From: Usnea hakonensis
Taxonomy: Eukaryota; Ascomycota; Lecanoromycetes; Lecanorales; Parmeliaceae
NCBI GenBank assembly: GCA_013423325.1
Contig: BLJB01000043.1
Location: 124,001 to 188,000, forward strand
Length of the DNA: 64,000 nt
Reading direction: 5' to 3'
This document shows, one piece after another, positions 31,758-42,359 of this stretch (position 1 is its first letter; every line of letters begins with the position of its first letter). The translations under genes and the position numbers were made by a program. The notes below the pieces were generated by a model. That model was not told the origin of the DNA, did no database searches, and saw nothing but the letters and a program-made list of their open reading frames with translations.

Positions 31758-33800
31758 ATGGAGCACCAGGCCCAGTACTGCGCGCATTGGGCCAAGCCTA
31801 AAGATGATTCTCTCCTCTCAGACGCCTCAAAAGCCTTGTCTGACGCCGAGGACTATGCTTTTGATATTCAGCATACAGATGGACATTGGTGCGGTGAATT
31901 TGCTACAGGCGCCTTCCCGACAGCCGAGCACGTCTTCTTCTGCCAAGCATGCGGTATCGACATCGCCAAGGAGGACGCTTCCCTCTTCCGCAAATACATC
32001 CTCTCCCTGCAAGAAGATGACGGCTCATGGGCAGTGGCCCCCGGGCATCCAGGAGACGTGTCGATGTCAGCAGAGGCCTATCTGGCATTGAAGCTCCTGG
32101 GCATGGATACGGAAAGCAAGCAACTTCAGCATGCGCGCGCATACATTCGACACAACGGTGGTCTGGCCAAGGTCCGTGTATTGACGCGCATCTACCTCGC
32201 GCAATTTGGCTTGTTCCCTTGGAATGCGGTCCCACAGATTCCGGCGGAGTTGATGTTGTTGCCCGTGCAATCACCCATTAACATCTACACTTTGTGGGTA
32301 CCCGCCAGATCTACTGTCGTGCCGCTCCTCATTCTCCGGCATCATGAAGCGGTTTATGCATTGCCGAATGGACGGTCTTCCTCCAACGGCTATCTCGATG
32401 AATTGTGGCTGGACCCCTCAAGCAAGTTTGTCGCCTACGGTCAGCCATTCCTTAAACTTCTGAGAGACGACCTCGTCCGCTTCTCCTTCCAGGCGATCGA
32501 TTACGCCGTCTTCGCGCTCAAAAGCGGTCTCCGCCGCTCACCTCTTCGACGTCTGGCCCGGAAGAAGACGCTTCAATACCTGCTGGAGCACCAGAATCCC
32601 GACGGAAGCTGGTTTGGCTACCTGACCGCCTTTCAATTCGCCGTGCAGGCCCTCCTGCTCGAAGGATTCACGCTCAACGATGGGCGGATCCAACGGGCCC
32701 TCGCTACGATGGAACTTTGGATGTGGGAAGACGAGTCAGGCAAAAGGATTCAGCTTTCCAACTCTCCGGTCTGGGACACGGCTCTGATGATGCAAGCTCT
32801 TTGCACGACCAATCGAGACCATCGGAGCCACGAGAGGGTACGCCTAGCCGCCAGCTGGTGCAAACGTAATCAACTTCTCAGCACCCCCACCGATCTCCAC
32901 GCTTACATCCCTGGCATGCCCTCCGGCGGCTTCGCCTTCGAGTACGACAACCCCTGGTTTCCCGACGTGGACGATACAGCAGCGGTCGCTCTCGCCATGC
33001 TGGAACAAGACCCCTCAGCTTTGGAACGCTACCCTTTCATCCGCGCGGGAGAGTTCGTCCTTGCAATGCAGAATGCAGATGGGGGATGGTCGGCTTTTGA
33101 TCGCGACCGCAACCCGGAATGGCTACACAAATCCCCCTTCAACGATATGGACAACCTCTGTGACGCTTCAAGCGCGGATGTCACGGGCCGCTGTCTCGAG
33201 CTCTGTGGCAAGATCATCGAGAGTCGCGATCGATCGCCTGAAGGACTTGTAATCGATGCCCAGCGAGCTGCCGCGTGCGCTGTTGAGTTCCTGAGGATAC
33301 GGCAGGAGGGCGATGGGTCATGGTGGGGCCGGTGGGGCATCAACTATGTCTTCGGAACTTGCAATGCCATCGGTGGACTCGCACTCTTTTCCCACGCAGA
33401 TGGATCTGGCCGAATCAAAGGAATGATCAAGCGTGGTGCAGATTTCCTCATCGCCGTGCAGCACGAAGATGGCGGCTGGGGTGAGAGTTACGCTACTTAT
33501 GACAACCCGCCCAGTCCTCCGGGAAGCGGGCCCTCCATGCCTTCACCTACCGCTTGGGCGCTTCTGGGACTGTTCGCTGCTGGCGTAATGTCTGATGAGC
33601 CAGTGGTGCAAAGAGGTGTGCAGTGGTTGTTGAGGGAGCATACCAATGCTGGTCGAAGGACGGGCCGGAGCTGGTACGAAAAACAGCACACGGGAACAGG
33701 GTTTCCCAGAAAGCTATATATTGGGTATAAGATGTATCAACATTATTTCCCGATGATGGCTTTGGCAAAGTATAGAGATCTGATTAGGGAGAGAAGGTAG
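31758..33800 (+). CDS. Squalene-hopene cyclase
   Basis: An uninterrupted frame of 680 residues from the ATG at 31758. The class II terpene cyclase acid motif is DVDDTA (residues 403-408), which protonates the squalene terminal double bond. QW repeats occur along the chain (QEDDGSW, QNPDGSW, QNADGGW, QEGDGSWWGRWG, QHEDGGW), and the C-terminal GFPRKLYIGYKMYQHYFPMM is the conserved end of bacterial-type SHC. The family cyclises squalene directly to hopene or hopanol at the membrane without oxygen, unlike oxidosqualene cyclase. There are no introns, whereas nearly all neighbours have several. Composition is also more GC-rich than the flanking AT-rich island. Both fit descent from a bacterial gene, as known for other fungal SHCs. 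A hAT-like element ends 100 bp upstream. The product may be a hopanoid or a precursor of a triterpenoid metabolite. Confidence 0.95.
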   Translation: MEHQAQYCAHWAKPKDDSLLSDASKALSDAEDYAFDIQHTDGHWCGEFATGAFPTAEHVFFCQACGIDIAKEDASLFRKYILSLQEDDGSWAVAPGHPGDVSMSAEAYLALKLLGMDTESKQLQHARAYIRHNGGLAKVRVLTRIYLAQFGLFPWNAVPQIPAELMLLPVQSPINIYTLWVPARSTVVPLLILRHHEAVYALPNGRSSSNGYLDELWLDPSSKFVAYGQPFLKLLRDDLVRFSFQAIDYAVFALKSGLRRSPLRRLARKKTLQYLLEHQNPDGSWFGYLTAFQFAVQALLLEGFTLNDGRIQRALATMELWMWEDESGKRIQLSNSPVWDTALMMQALCTTNRDHRSHERVRLAASWCKRNQLLSTPTDLHAYIPGMPSGGFAFEYDNPWFPDVDDTAAVALAMLEQDPSALERYPFIRAGEFVLAMQNADGGWSAFDRDRNPEWLHKSPFNDMDNLCDASSADVTGRCLELCGKIIESRDRSPEGLVIDAQRAAACAVEFLRIRQEGDGSWWGRWGINYVFGTCNAIGGLALFSHADGSGRIKGMIKRGADFLIAVQHEDGGWGESYATYDNPPSPPGSGPSMPSPTAWALLGLFAAGVMSDEPVVQRGVQWLLREHTNAGRRTGRSWYEKQHTGTGFPRKLYIGYKMYQHYFPMMALAKYRDLIRERR

Positions 33801-34143
33801 CCTATCTTAAAGTAGCATACTCGTATGTGGCGATGGTATGTAGAAAGAGTGTTGGAATATAGCTATGGGTGTAGGACTAATCCATTATTCTATGAAGAAA
33901 GGACTACCTAAATACCCCTATACCAAGACTAATGGCCATATATTATCCATATATTAAGAGAGTATTAAGAGTGGTGCATTATTAAGATTTAATAAAATTG
34001 AAATTTATACCTCCGTAGTATAAAGCAACTTCTCTGCATTCAAAAGGACTATTCTAGAGAGTTCGCACTTGAAATCAACCCGTTGATTGTCGATGTCAAA
34101 AAATTTCTCGATTCAGACGGAGAATCAGTCACCACCACGCTTG
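33801..34143. other. Spacer after the cyclase
   Basis: AT-rich 3' region with no open frame; probable terminator and untranslated sequence of the cyclase. Confidence 0.4.
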
Positions 34144-34620
34144 TTCGCCACAGTAGGACTGGGGGTTAGTGAGTTCGGATATCGCATATTCGCATATCGC
34201 ATCACTCGTTTCGGTGTTGTTTCGGTGCATGGATTCGGTGGCCATGGCCATGGCAATGGCCCGAGCATGAGAATCAGGAGACTGTGTCCTTCCAGGAGTG
34301 CATAAATAGGGTGATTTGTACTGGCAATGGCTCTTCAGTCGATTCATCTCTTTCAGAGTCTCCTTCATTGCATTGCAGGCTTTTTTCGCCCACCCACCCC
34401 TGCCTGTATATATACATTACATATCTATCTACTCCAGGTCTATATCGAATAGATATGGGAGTCTTCTTAGTGCTGTGGCAAGGCCAGTACCTTCAGGGGT
34501 CACTGTTCGGCCTGCCCATGGCAATGAGACAGGCCAACCACTGCTCAAAAACCTCCTAGTGCCTCCCTGTGCATTGCATGTGATTTGCCTGGTTCGAATG
34601 TGGCGAACGAAGCACTAACT
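34144..34620. repeat. Dispersed repeat, copy A
   Basis: Starts TTCGCCACAGTAGGACTGGG, then GGTTAGTG, and ends ...TGTGGCGAACGAAGCACTAA. The same start, middle (CACCCACCCCTGCCTGTATA; AGGCCAACCACTGCT) and end recur at 44781-45239, and the two ends recur at 36716-36898. The ends are imperfect inverted repeats (TTCGCCACA). There is no coding capacity. Probably a non-autonomous DNA element. Confidence 0.7.
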
Positions 34621-34625
34621 TTGGT

Positions 34626-35849
34626 ATGCAATTGCTGGTGGAAAGTTTTAAAAGCTTTCGGTTCGGTGACAGGGCCATCCAAACCGCCAACTGTCGCACT
34701 TCAGCCTTGAGATTTGCACACGAGGTCAATCGCACCCTCAAAGCTGTCATTGCTAATGAATACAGCACACGCTGTCAATGCCCAAGCTGTGGCGGTGCGA
34801 AATTCTACAATCTCCTGCTTTTGTTCAATGAGGAGCTGTTAGATTATATGGGCCAGAAGCGATATGACTTGTACTACCAAACACCGTGGGTCGCAGGATC
34901 GCACATGCAAGAGATCTTGTCACTTGCCACTGAATACGGATTGCAGTTATGCGACGAGAGAAACTATATGACAGCTACGCTGCACCTTTACAATCTTCTG
35001 GTACAGCTAGGAACCTTGCAAAACGAGATTCCGCTGCTCAAGAATCTTTGTGATAGCCTACGAGACTCAGCCTTCAAGGGATCTTTTCCTTCCCGAAACT
35101 ATCACAGCCATTTCACCGCGTGCATCGGTGGTCGACTTGACTTTACCGACAATCTTGGTCATCATAATCAAGCACGCCGGCTCAAAGCGCCCAAGATGGT
35201 CAGTCACGGCGAGCGGAAAAGGCAACTTGTACCGCATCAGATTTCTCGCTTTTACGATATCGAAAACCGTCGCTATCGAATGGACAGCGAAAAGTGGACA
35301 GCCATCTATCAAGCAAAAAAAGACACCAAAGCCACTCGTCAAGAAAAAGCCAACATCGAAGACAGAATTCACAGTAGATCTTTCGCTGTCTCACTTCTCC
35401 AATTGACAGACTACGCTGCTTCTGAGTTCTCTGGTGACTTTCCCATCGCGAGAATTAACTTCTTTGCCGTACATCTTGGCTGCGTGCGCGTCCTGGAGAG
35501 GTTGGGATCATCGATGCAGTACCAGACGACGTCAAAAAAGAAAGTGGCGCCCGCTGATATTGGGCTTCAATTGGTGACAGAAATACTGAAGAAAGTTGAC
35601 GAGGATCAGAAAGATAGTTTCACGGAGAAGATACTACTGCCGAACCTGACATCATTGCGGATAGCTAAAGAAGCTCTCATTGAGGTGCTGCGAGGTATGC
35701 TTGCCACGGAAGGTTTGGCTCATCCGTCACTTCGTTTACACATCAACAGGAAGACCCCTTTCAGACTTCTTATGGGAAGAGATAGCAGCATTGAATGGTT
35801 AGAGAGACGTGTTACCGAGACTCAAGTCTCAGTATTTGATAGTGTGTGA
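34626..35849 (+). CDS. Hypothetical helical protein of a large fungal family
   Basis: An intronless 407-codon frame. The N-terminal part has a CxCxxCG pattern (CQCPSCGGAKFY). The rest is mainly helical with a basic central region (HGERKRQLVPHQISRFYDIE) and a C-terminal helical bundle (LLQLTDYAASEFSGDFPIAR). The sequence recalls the C-terminal part of fungal DUF6604-type proteins, but the usual N-terminal half is not evident. It may be a short paralogue or a 5'-truncated copy, since the dispersed repeat copy A ends only 6 bp before its ATG. Function unknown. Confidence 0.65.
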   Translation: MQLLVESFKSFRFGDRAIQTANCRTSALRFAHEVNRTLKAVIANEYSTRCQCPSCGGAKFYNLLLLFNEELLDYMGQKRYDLYYQTPWVAGSHMQEILSLATEYGLQLCDERNYMTATLHLYNLLVQLGTLQNEIPLLKNLCDSLRDSAFKGSFPSRNYHSHFTACIGGRLDFTDNLGHHNQARRLKAPKMVSHGERKRQLVPHQISRFYDIENRRYRMDSEKWTAIYQAKKDTKATRQEKANIEDRIHSRSFAVSLLQLTDYAASEFSGDFPIARINFFAVHLGCVRVLERLGSSMQYQTTSKKKVAPADIGLQLVTEILKKVDEDQKDSFTEKILLPNLTSLRIAKEALIEVLRGMLATEGLAHPSLRLHINRKTPFRLLMGRDSSIEWLERRVTETQVSVFDSV

Positions 35850-36715
35850 GGATTGTTGATTGAAGAATACTACGAACATCTAGATATGTGCGGAGAAAGG
35901 CGCGCTACCGGATGTTCATGGAACAGGTTGATCCGTAACAATCGCTCTCCTAGAAAGAGCGTTTGCAGGCTTCCACAGCTAGACTAGATATGACTTAGCC
36001 TAGCAGTAGATAAGGTACGGTAGTCAGGATCCTTCTGCAGAAGGCTTCCCTCTTCATCAATCGTTGCTATCCACCAAGACGTACCCTTCCAACTTCATCT
36101 ACTATGATGTCCCAATAATTTTGTTCTCCAATTGTTGAACCACGTCTTTCAGAACCGATATCCTTCCCCTCCCTCATTCATCACATACAAACATCTACGA
36201 CCCCTCAGCCTCACCTACCCTTATCCTGCCTCATCCTATCCATATACCAACCCCAAACACACGCCAAATCAAACCCTCCCCCTCGCCCCTCTCCTCTCTG
36301 CACCAAACAAGAATCATAGAAACCGGGCAAAGAACTCATCAGAACCAAGCGAGTCTGACTGACCCTGAGTACACAATTCCCGCCCCCCCCCCCAAAAAGA
36401 AAGAAAAAGAAACAAAACAACCCACACGCACAACTCTCCTCCTCTCCTCTCCTAATCCCCTCTCTCCCAAAACAAATGAACAAAGTCAGACAAGACGACC
36501 CAGCACAGAGAGCGAGGCTTCAATTTCCTCAATATAACAGCGATCCCCTGGCTATATCACACATAAGACACACGCAAACTCACACACACACACACACACA
36601 CATCCTCTCTCTTTCGCGTTTGGCGCGAAAACAAAGGGCGTTATCGTTCTTTAGGTTTATGGGTTTGGAGATAGATTAGGAGGAGTGTTGTATATCGGCT
36701 GTATGTATGTGGCGG
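35850..36715. other. Spacer with low-complexity sequence
   Basis: No convincing gene. A CT/CA-rich region at 36160-36480 includes a C run at 36384-36394, and an (AC)n microsatellite lies at about 36578-36602. Confidence 0.45.
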
Positions 36716-36898
36716 GGATCGTCACAGTAGGACAGGGGATTAGTGAATAATCGTATCGTTCGTTTCCGTGGTTTCAGTAGACTCGGTGCGTTTTCACTCG
36801 AGGACTATAGCGATGAGATGGCCCCATCACCGCTTCAGCTACCCTCCGTATGCACTGGGCCATGCGTATAGTCGGTAATGTGGCGAATGATGCACTAA
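36716..36898. repeat. Dispersed repeat, copy B (internally deleted)
   Basis: Begins ATCGTCACAGTAGGACAGGG with ATTAGTG and ends AATGTGGCGAATGATGCACTAA. It shares both ends and the CTTCAGCTACCCTCCGTAT block with copies A and C but lacks about 280 bp of their interior. Confidence 0.65.
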
Positions 36899-37089
36899 AA
36901 TCTCCCCGTTCCGCTTCATTTCCTTCCAGCGGGTGCTCTTTAACCTCACCGCCTCTATCATCTCAACGCAAACGCACCTCGTAATCAATCAAGACCGCAA
37001 TACTATCAGCACCTTACGAATTCTCAAAGGAAACCTTTTCTAGAACTACGAGTAGAGTGTTTTGACCCAGGTTCTGGAGTAGTGCCGCT

Positions 37090-37450
37090 TTAGATTGCAG
37101 ATGTATATGGGGAAAGGAAATGTGGCATTCATGAAGAAAGGGTCAAGGTGCAGAGAAGAGAAGATTACGACAATGATGACGATTCAGCTTGTATCCAAAC
37201 ATAGCCGACAAGAAGTAGGTGTGACATTCTATAGAAGCGTATATCTCGTTCATAGCCCAATGTATTTTTCAACTTATTGGTGGCATTGAACGTATACAGA
37301 GAAAGGAAAGGTGGTAATTCTTGAAACAAAGAGTGAAGGTGCTGAGACGAGATTATTACAACCAAATAATGTTTCAGCTTATATCTAAAACTGGGTGACT
37401 GAAGGTGGTCGTGTTTTCATATAAGTATATATCTCGTTCATGGCCGTGAG
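37090..37450. repeat. Diverged tandem duplication, about 175-bp unit
   Basis: Unit 1 (about 37090-37262) and unit 2 (about 37285-37450) align loosely along their length and share GTATATCTCGTTCAT near the end, GGGAAAGGAAATG versus GAGAAAGGAAAGG near the start, and TTCAGCTT in the middle. There is no coding character. Confidence 0.55.
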
Positions 37451-37618
37451 CATGTTGCAAAAGGCTCGGAGCGGCAAAGTAGTCCGGTCAAGCTCGCTGC
37501 AACCCCTGCCGAGCTGCGGCGGCTGCTCTCGGGAAAGGAGAGTTCTGAATAGCTACTTCCTTAGTCATTGTCGCAGATGGAGCGCTCACTTGAATCAAAG
37601 ATGCATCAGCTAGATGCT

Positions 37619-39337
37619 TCAACTGCTTCTGTCTCGTCTCTCCCACTTCACTAGCGCTGGCTCCATAGGTCGAGCAAACATCGACTGGACTCACGTCAGC
37701 CAAAGTCCTACAACAGGCATAGGGCAGCCACTCACCGAGTAATCTGTAGCTACAACGCCCTTCTGACCATCTACACTCCGCAACTTGAACTCTCTGACCA
37801 TAATAATTAGAAGAATGCTTAACTGCAAATACGCAAATTGCTCGCCAATACACCTATGTCTGCCCGCGCCAAAGGGCAGATACGTGCTGTCGGCTCCTGT
37901 TGACACGAGGCCGTATCCGTAATCCATTTTTTCTTTCTCCTCTTCTTTGGGATCTGCCATACTTTCCCACCGATGCGGATCCCATTTTTCAGCGTTTGGG
38001 AAGTACTCGTCGCTCTTCCCCATAGTTGCGGGCGCAGCGAGGAGAACATGCGAGGGGGGAACCACCCAACCCTTGCCTGCAATTGGCAGGGGATTCTTCA
38101 CTTTCCGCATGATGGAGTGGATCGGAGGATGGAGGCGGAGAGTTTCGCGTATCACATGCATTGCTAAGGGGAGGCTTTGAACGTTTTCGTAGGTCAGAGC
38201 ATCGTCCCCGAGGATGCGTAGCTGCTCTTCGAAAAGCTCTTCCATGACTTCTGGTTGTGCTGCGAGATGGAGCATTATCCACGAACTAGTGACGGAGGAT
38301 GAATGCTGACCAGCCATCAACAGGCCAATCATCATATGTGCGGTCTCGGTGTCTGGCACCGGCGTGCCGTCTTTGTAAACACTCGTCATCAAATTCCACA
38401 AAATGTCTTGGCTATCCTTTTCTTCCCGGCTCGAGCGGCGGGCTTTAATGATGTCCTTGTAAATTTGAGTCATCTTTCTCTGGGCTACATCTCGTCTCCG
38501 ATTCTGTGGCAATGGAAACCACGGGAGCATGAAATTGATGGGCTGGAAGCCGTCGTCTAGATCGTGATATAAGCCTGCAAAAGTGGTGTCAAGTTTTTCG
38601 CGGACTTCTTTCCCTTGCAATGATCTAGACGCAGTGAACAGAGTGATCTGGGCCATAATTGGAGGTAATTGAACCGTGCCACTTGAACCCTTGAAGTGTG
38701 GAGTTCGCTTAAGGAAGTCACAAATCTCCTCTTCCATTAAGGGAACGTAAGAGCGGAGAGATTCCGAGGTTAGGCCGAACTTGATGAACTGGTGAGGAGC
38801 ATTAGAGGAGCATTTTGGAGATGATTATGTAGCATACTTTTTTTTGCTCCATAAATTTTGCATTGGGCACGTCGTAGATCACGTCCTTGCCAAAGACGGG
38901 CGTCGTCAGAATAGAGTAGATCTCTTCGGCATTCACGTCTTTGAGTTTTCCGTTCAAGATGAATTGATTGCCCTTTGTACCAAGGTAGACTGTGATTTTC
39001 CTCCCTAGAAGGATGAACGTGAAAATATCTCCATACTTAACAATCAGTGTCAGAATCCACCAGTGGATTAGGGTTTCCAAAAACATGTTGCGCATCATAA
39101 GGTACGCACTTTGGCCTGGCATTCGAAGAAAAACTTGAAAGGATCGATGCCGTAGGTCACTGTACTTCCGATGAGTGGTAGCCAGTGAAACACCACAGGT
39201 GGTTCATTTGACTTTGCAAGCAGGGTCTGCTGAAGAACGTTCGCGGCAATTGCAAAGAGCATGATGCAAGCGAACGCGGTGACGATGCTCCAAGCATGCA
39301 CAGATAACAAGCTTCCAATGGCCGGAGAAGGTGCCAT
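37619..39337 (-). CDS. CYP51: Sterol 14-alpha demethylase (CYP51)
   Basis: Four exons (39337-39110, 39035-38838, 38788-37736, 37684-37619), each a multiple of three, give 514 residues. The last exon is short and only appears after splicing at VVATDYS to SMFARPMEPALVKWERR. CYP51-specific segments are YGDIFTFILLGRKITVYLG, GKDVIYDVPNAKFMEQKKF, FGLTSESLRSYVPL, the I-helix MAGQHSSS, ETLRLHPPIHSIMRKV, WDPHRWE and the heme loop LPFGAGRHRCIGEQFAY. An N-terminal membrane anchor precedes a Pro-rich hinge. It demethylates eburicol/lanosterol in the ER and is the azole target. The substrate-recognition Tyr of the IYDVPN motif is kept. Whether this is the housekeeping copy or an extra paralogue cannot be decided here; it lies 3.8 kb from the squalene-hopene cyclase. 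Confidence 0.95.
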
Positions 39338-40237
39338 GTTGATTACTCGAATAGTATCAGAATAATGGTGCTAGGATACTGAGAAAGGGGCGAATGCAGT
39401 ATAACTTAAAACAACTTGTAGCCCTCGTGGGAAGCCAGGTAATTGTAGCACAATCATGTGTTGTGTTCAACGTGTTCGACCGTACTGACTTCAGCTCTGG
39501 ATATAACAACCTGAGCGAAGATTTTTCATCATTTCGAAGAGCGCAGAAGAAGGTGCGGATCAGGATGTGGTTTGAAACCAAAGAGGCAGATGAGATTGGA
39601 CACAAAAGATACGCCAAGACTTTGCCAAGACTCTCAGCCTAATGACTTTCCTATTCCTATTCGGGACATTAAATCCCGCGATATAGAGACTGGAGCAAAA
39701 TATAAACATTGTCACTCTCCATACATAATCTCTTCGTAATTCGTATAGTATGATGTGCGCCTTCACAACGCCTTAACCTTCAACATAATTGTATTCGAAT
39801 TCCTACAAGTGTACCCAAGCGCGACGAAGTTCGCCTTACCAAGCGGAAGGACGAAACACATCTATGTGTAGTAGAAGGGGAAGAACTACCTGCATCTTCA
39901 AATACGACGAGGTGGAGGGGCCTCGCTCGGGTCTTGCTTTGCGTGAATCACGAACATTGGGAGTTCTGGATGGGACGCTTGCGAAGGAAGGGGATTGTGG
40001 TTTGGAGGTTTGGCCGGTGAGAACACGCTGCTTGTTTATCTGGCTGGGGTGGAGAGGGGAGAAAGGTTTTGAGGAGGGGTGGGTTGATTGGGGTTGATGT
40101 TTGGTACCAGTAATTCATTGACTGTATGAGGGAATTGCTATTTTTTTGAGGAGATGAGACTCTGGAAACGCCTATCTCTTCACGTCGGACCTTGCAGCAT
40201 TTCAAATACGACAGCCAAATGCAATAGCATGACTCTT
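39338..40237. other. Spacer between CYP51 and the DUF2235 gene
   Basis: About 900 bp upstream of CYP51 and downstream of the next minus-strand gene. There is no supportable coding sequence. It should contain the CYP51 promoter; no sterol-regulatory element could be assigned by eye. Confidence 0.4.
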
Positions 40238-42359
40238 CTAACGCCTCTGTGGTGGTACGAAAGGATTGGTTTCCTTACGCTCCTTTTTGTCCGTCTCGAC
40301 CGGCGTTCCCCAAGCCACGTCTGGCCCAAGTTCTTTGGTCGCCGAGTTATCTTTGTCCAGTTGCATCAGATACCGACTGACGCTCTGCTGCTCAATGATG
40401 CTGTTCTTACGCGCCCTGTACTCCTCCTCGCTCTCAAATGCCTGCTGCGTCTGTTCGGGTGTCCACAAGTACCGCAGGACCAGGAGCCGCTCGAAAGGAG
40501 AAGCGTAGTAGCGGTGGTTTGAGAAGGAGCTCTGCTGAGACACCATGCGCGGGAGGACGAATTCGTCGAGGGACACGGTTACCGACTGTGCATCTTTCTT
40601 GATGTCATTACCGCGCGTCACCAAGGAGCTTGCCCACTCTCGCCAGCTCTGCTCGTCCTTGGCGTGGTAAGTCTTGATCCATTTGTGACCTTTTCCCTCC
40701 CCCTTGGACACCCTTTCGAATCCTTCGAGCGCTTTACTGGTGTATTTCTGGCTTTGCTGCGCATGGAAGACCACGGGGTGGATGTACTCTCGACTGTTGG
40801 GCTTGTTCGGGTAGTGACCTGGAGTACGGATCTCTTCGCCCCCAACGACACCCATAATACCCTTGAAAGACTGTTGATATGGTCCAATCCCCCACCCCGT
40901 TTTTTGCGTCGCGGCTACCCTGCCCATAAGCCTGTCCAAGGCCTCGAAGTACTGCGTGGAGATCCAATTGAGGGATTTTTCCTCGAAATGGAGGAAAGGA
41001 CGGCATCGGTCGACCATCCATGCGAAGGTGGTGTTGGCCATGGTTTCAAGATCGCCTTTGGGTGTCTTTTTGAGGCCGTCATCGCTACCGCCCCCCACAT
41101 TGACGTGCACTCCGGGAAACCAGCATTGAATTAGATTTGTTGTCGTATTACCTTCCGGCAACGACCACAAGGTTGGCGTGAAAGGTTTCCGGTGCTCATC
41201 TAGCGCTAGTGCCTGAAATGCATTCTGAATACCTTGATATCATTCTAATCAGCTTTCTGAAGTCATGTGACTTACACCTTCTTCGCTAAAGCTTACTAGG
41301 ATGAATATCAGTGTTGTGAAAGCCATATGGTTTATTCCATTTCGATACGTCAATGAATATGTTCTCTGGCCATCCAACCGAACCCACCGTGTCAAAAACA
41401 CCAACTACTTTGATTTCAACAGGCTTCTGACAGTGTTCCAGCCATGAGTATCCTTCGCCTTTCCGAACCTTCGTAGGTGCATGGTCCTTGTCGCCTTTGG
41501 TAATGGTGACCATATCTTCTTCTGTCAAATCCTTCGCAGGCTTTGTGGCAACGTTGACGTTGAGTTTTCCCCAAGAAGTTTCCTCTAATTTGGTCGCTGG
41601 AGCTTTCGTCTTGTAGATGGTGTACATCTCCCAGAATCTTGACATCTGGATATCTTGGCAGATTCCTACCTCAGCAACAAGGCCTGCAATCGATCGGGCG
41701 GTATATGCTCCTCGAGAGAATCCAAAGAAGAAGACTTCATCTCCCAGGATATAGTTGCTCGCTAGGAAATTGTAGGCTTCGCAGACATTCTGATCGAGAC
41801 CAGCTCCAAAGTAACCTGCAATATATCAGTTCTAAGCTTGCTAGATATGATTTCAAAGTCTATAAGACAATCCTAAACCTAGCTGCTCGCTTGAGAAGGC
41901 GAAATTTTAATGAACATGATCTCGAAATATATCAAAGAATTGTACCATGTAATAAATAGATTACCCGACTTCTAGGGGAAACGGTGAGCTCACTACGAAA
42001 GCTTAAAGGCGTGCAGTGAAGAAGACGGAGGTATAGAAAGATTAGAGGAGGTATGAGGGTATATCTAGCATAGAAAATTTTACCTCACCGGACACTTTTG
42101 AATCAAACCAGTCGGCGGTGGCAACTCCCGCATCATAATGCACGATCTGTGGGACGGCCTGGTTATCCTCGTTGATGAAAGTCTTGGCAAGAGCACGGGA
42201 CAGCTTGGCGATGTTCGATGGGACGTCCTGGGTGCCATGATTTGAAGCTTGCCAAGTACCATCACAGCAGAGTATCAATCTTTTTCGAGGCGGTTTTGGG
42301 TTTGAGAAGCCCGTCTGAGGCACAACGCCGTGTTGTTGAGATTGCTGCTCCTCTACCAT
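40238..42359 (-). CDS. DUF2235 (Tle1-like) alpha/beta hydrolase
   Basis: Three exons (42359-42089, 41815-41297, 41232-40238) total 1785 nt and give 594 residues. The first exon has RKRLILCCDGTWQASNHGTQ, the family start. The second has GYFGAGLDQNVCEAYNFLAS and the nucleophile elbow GFSRGAYTARSIAG (GxSxG with Ser). Next come VVGVFDTVGSVGWP (acid strand) and, after the second splice, HPSIQNAFQALALDEHRKPF and CWFPGVHVNVGGG with the conserved His-containing segment. This is the T6SS Tle1-like phospholipase catalytic domain as found in many fungi; the fungal substrate is unknown. There is no signal peptide. The first intron is unusually long (273 nt) and could hide a mis-modelled exon, although the frame is kept without one. 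Confidence 0.9.
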
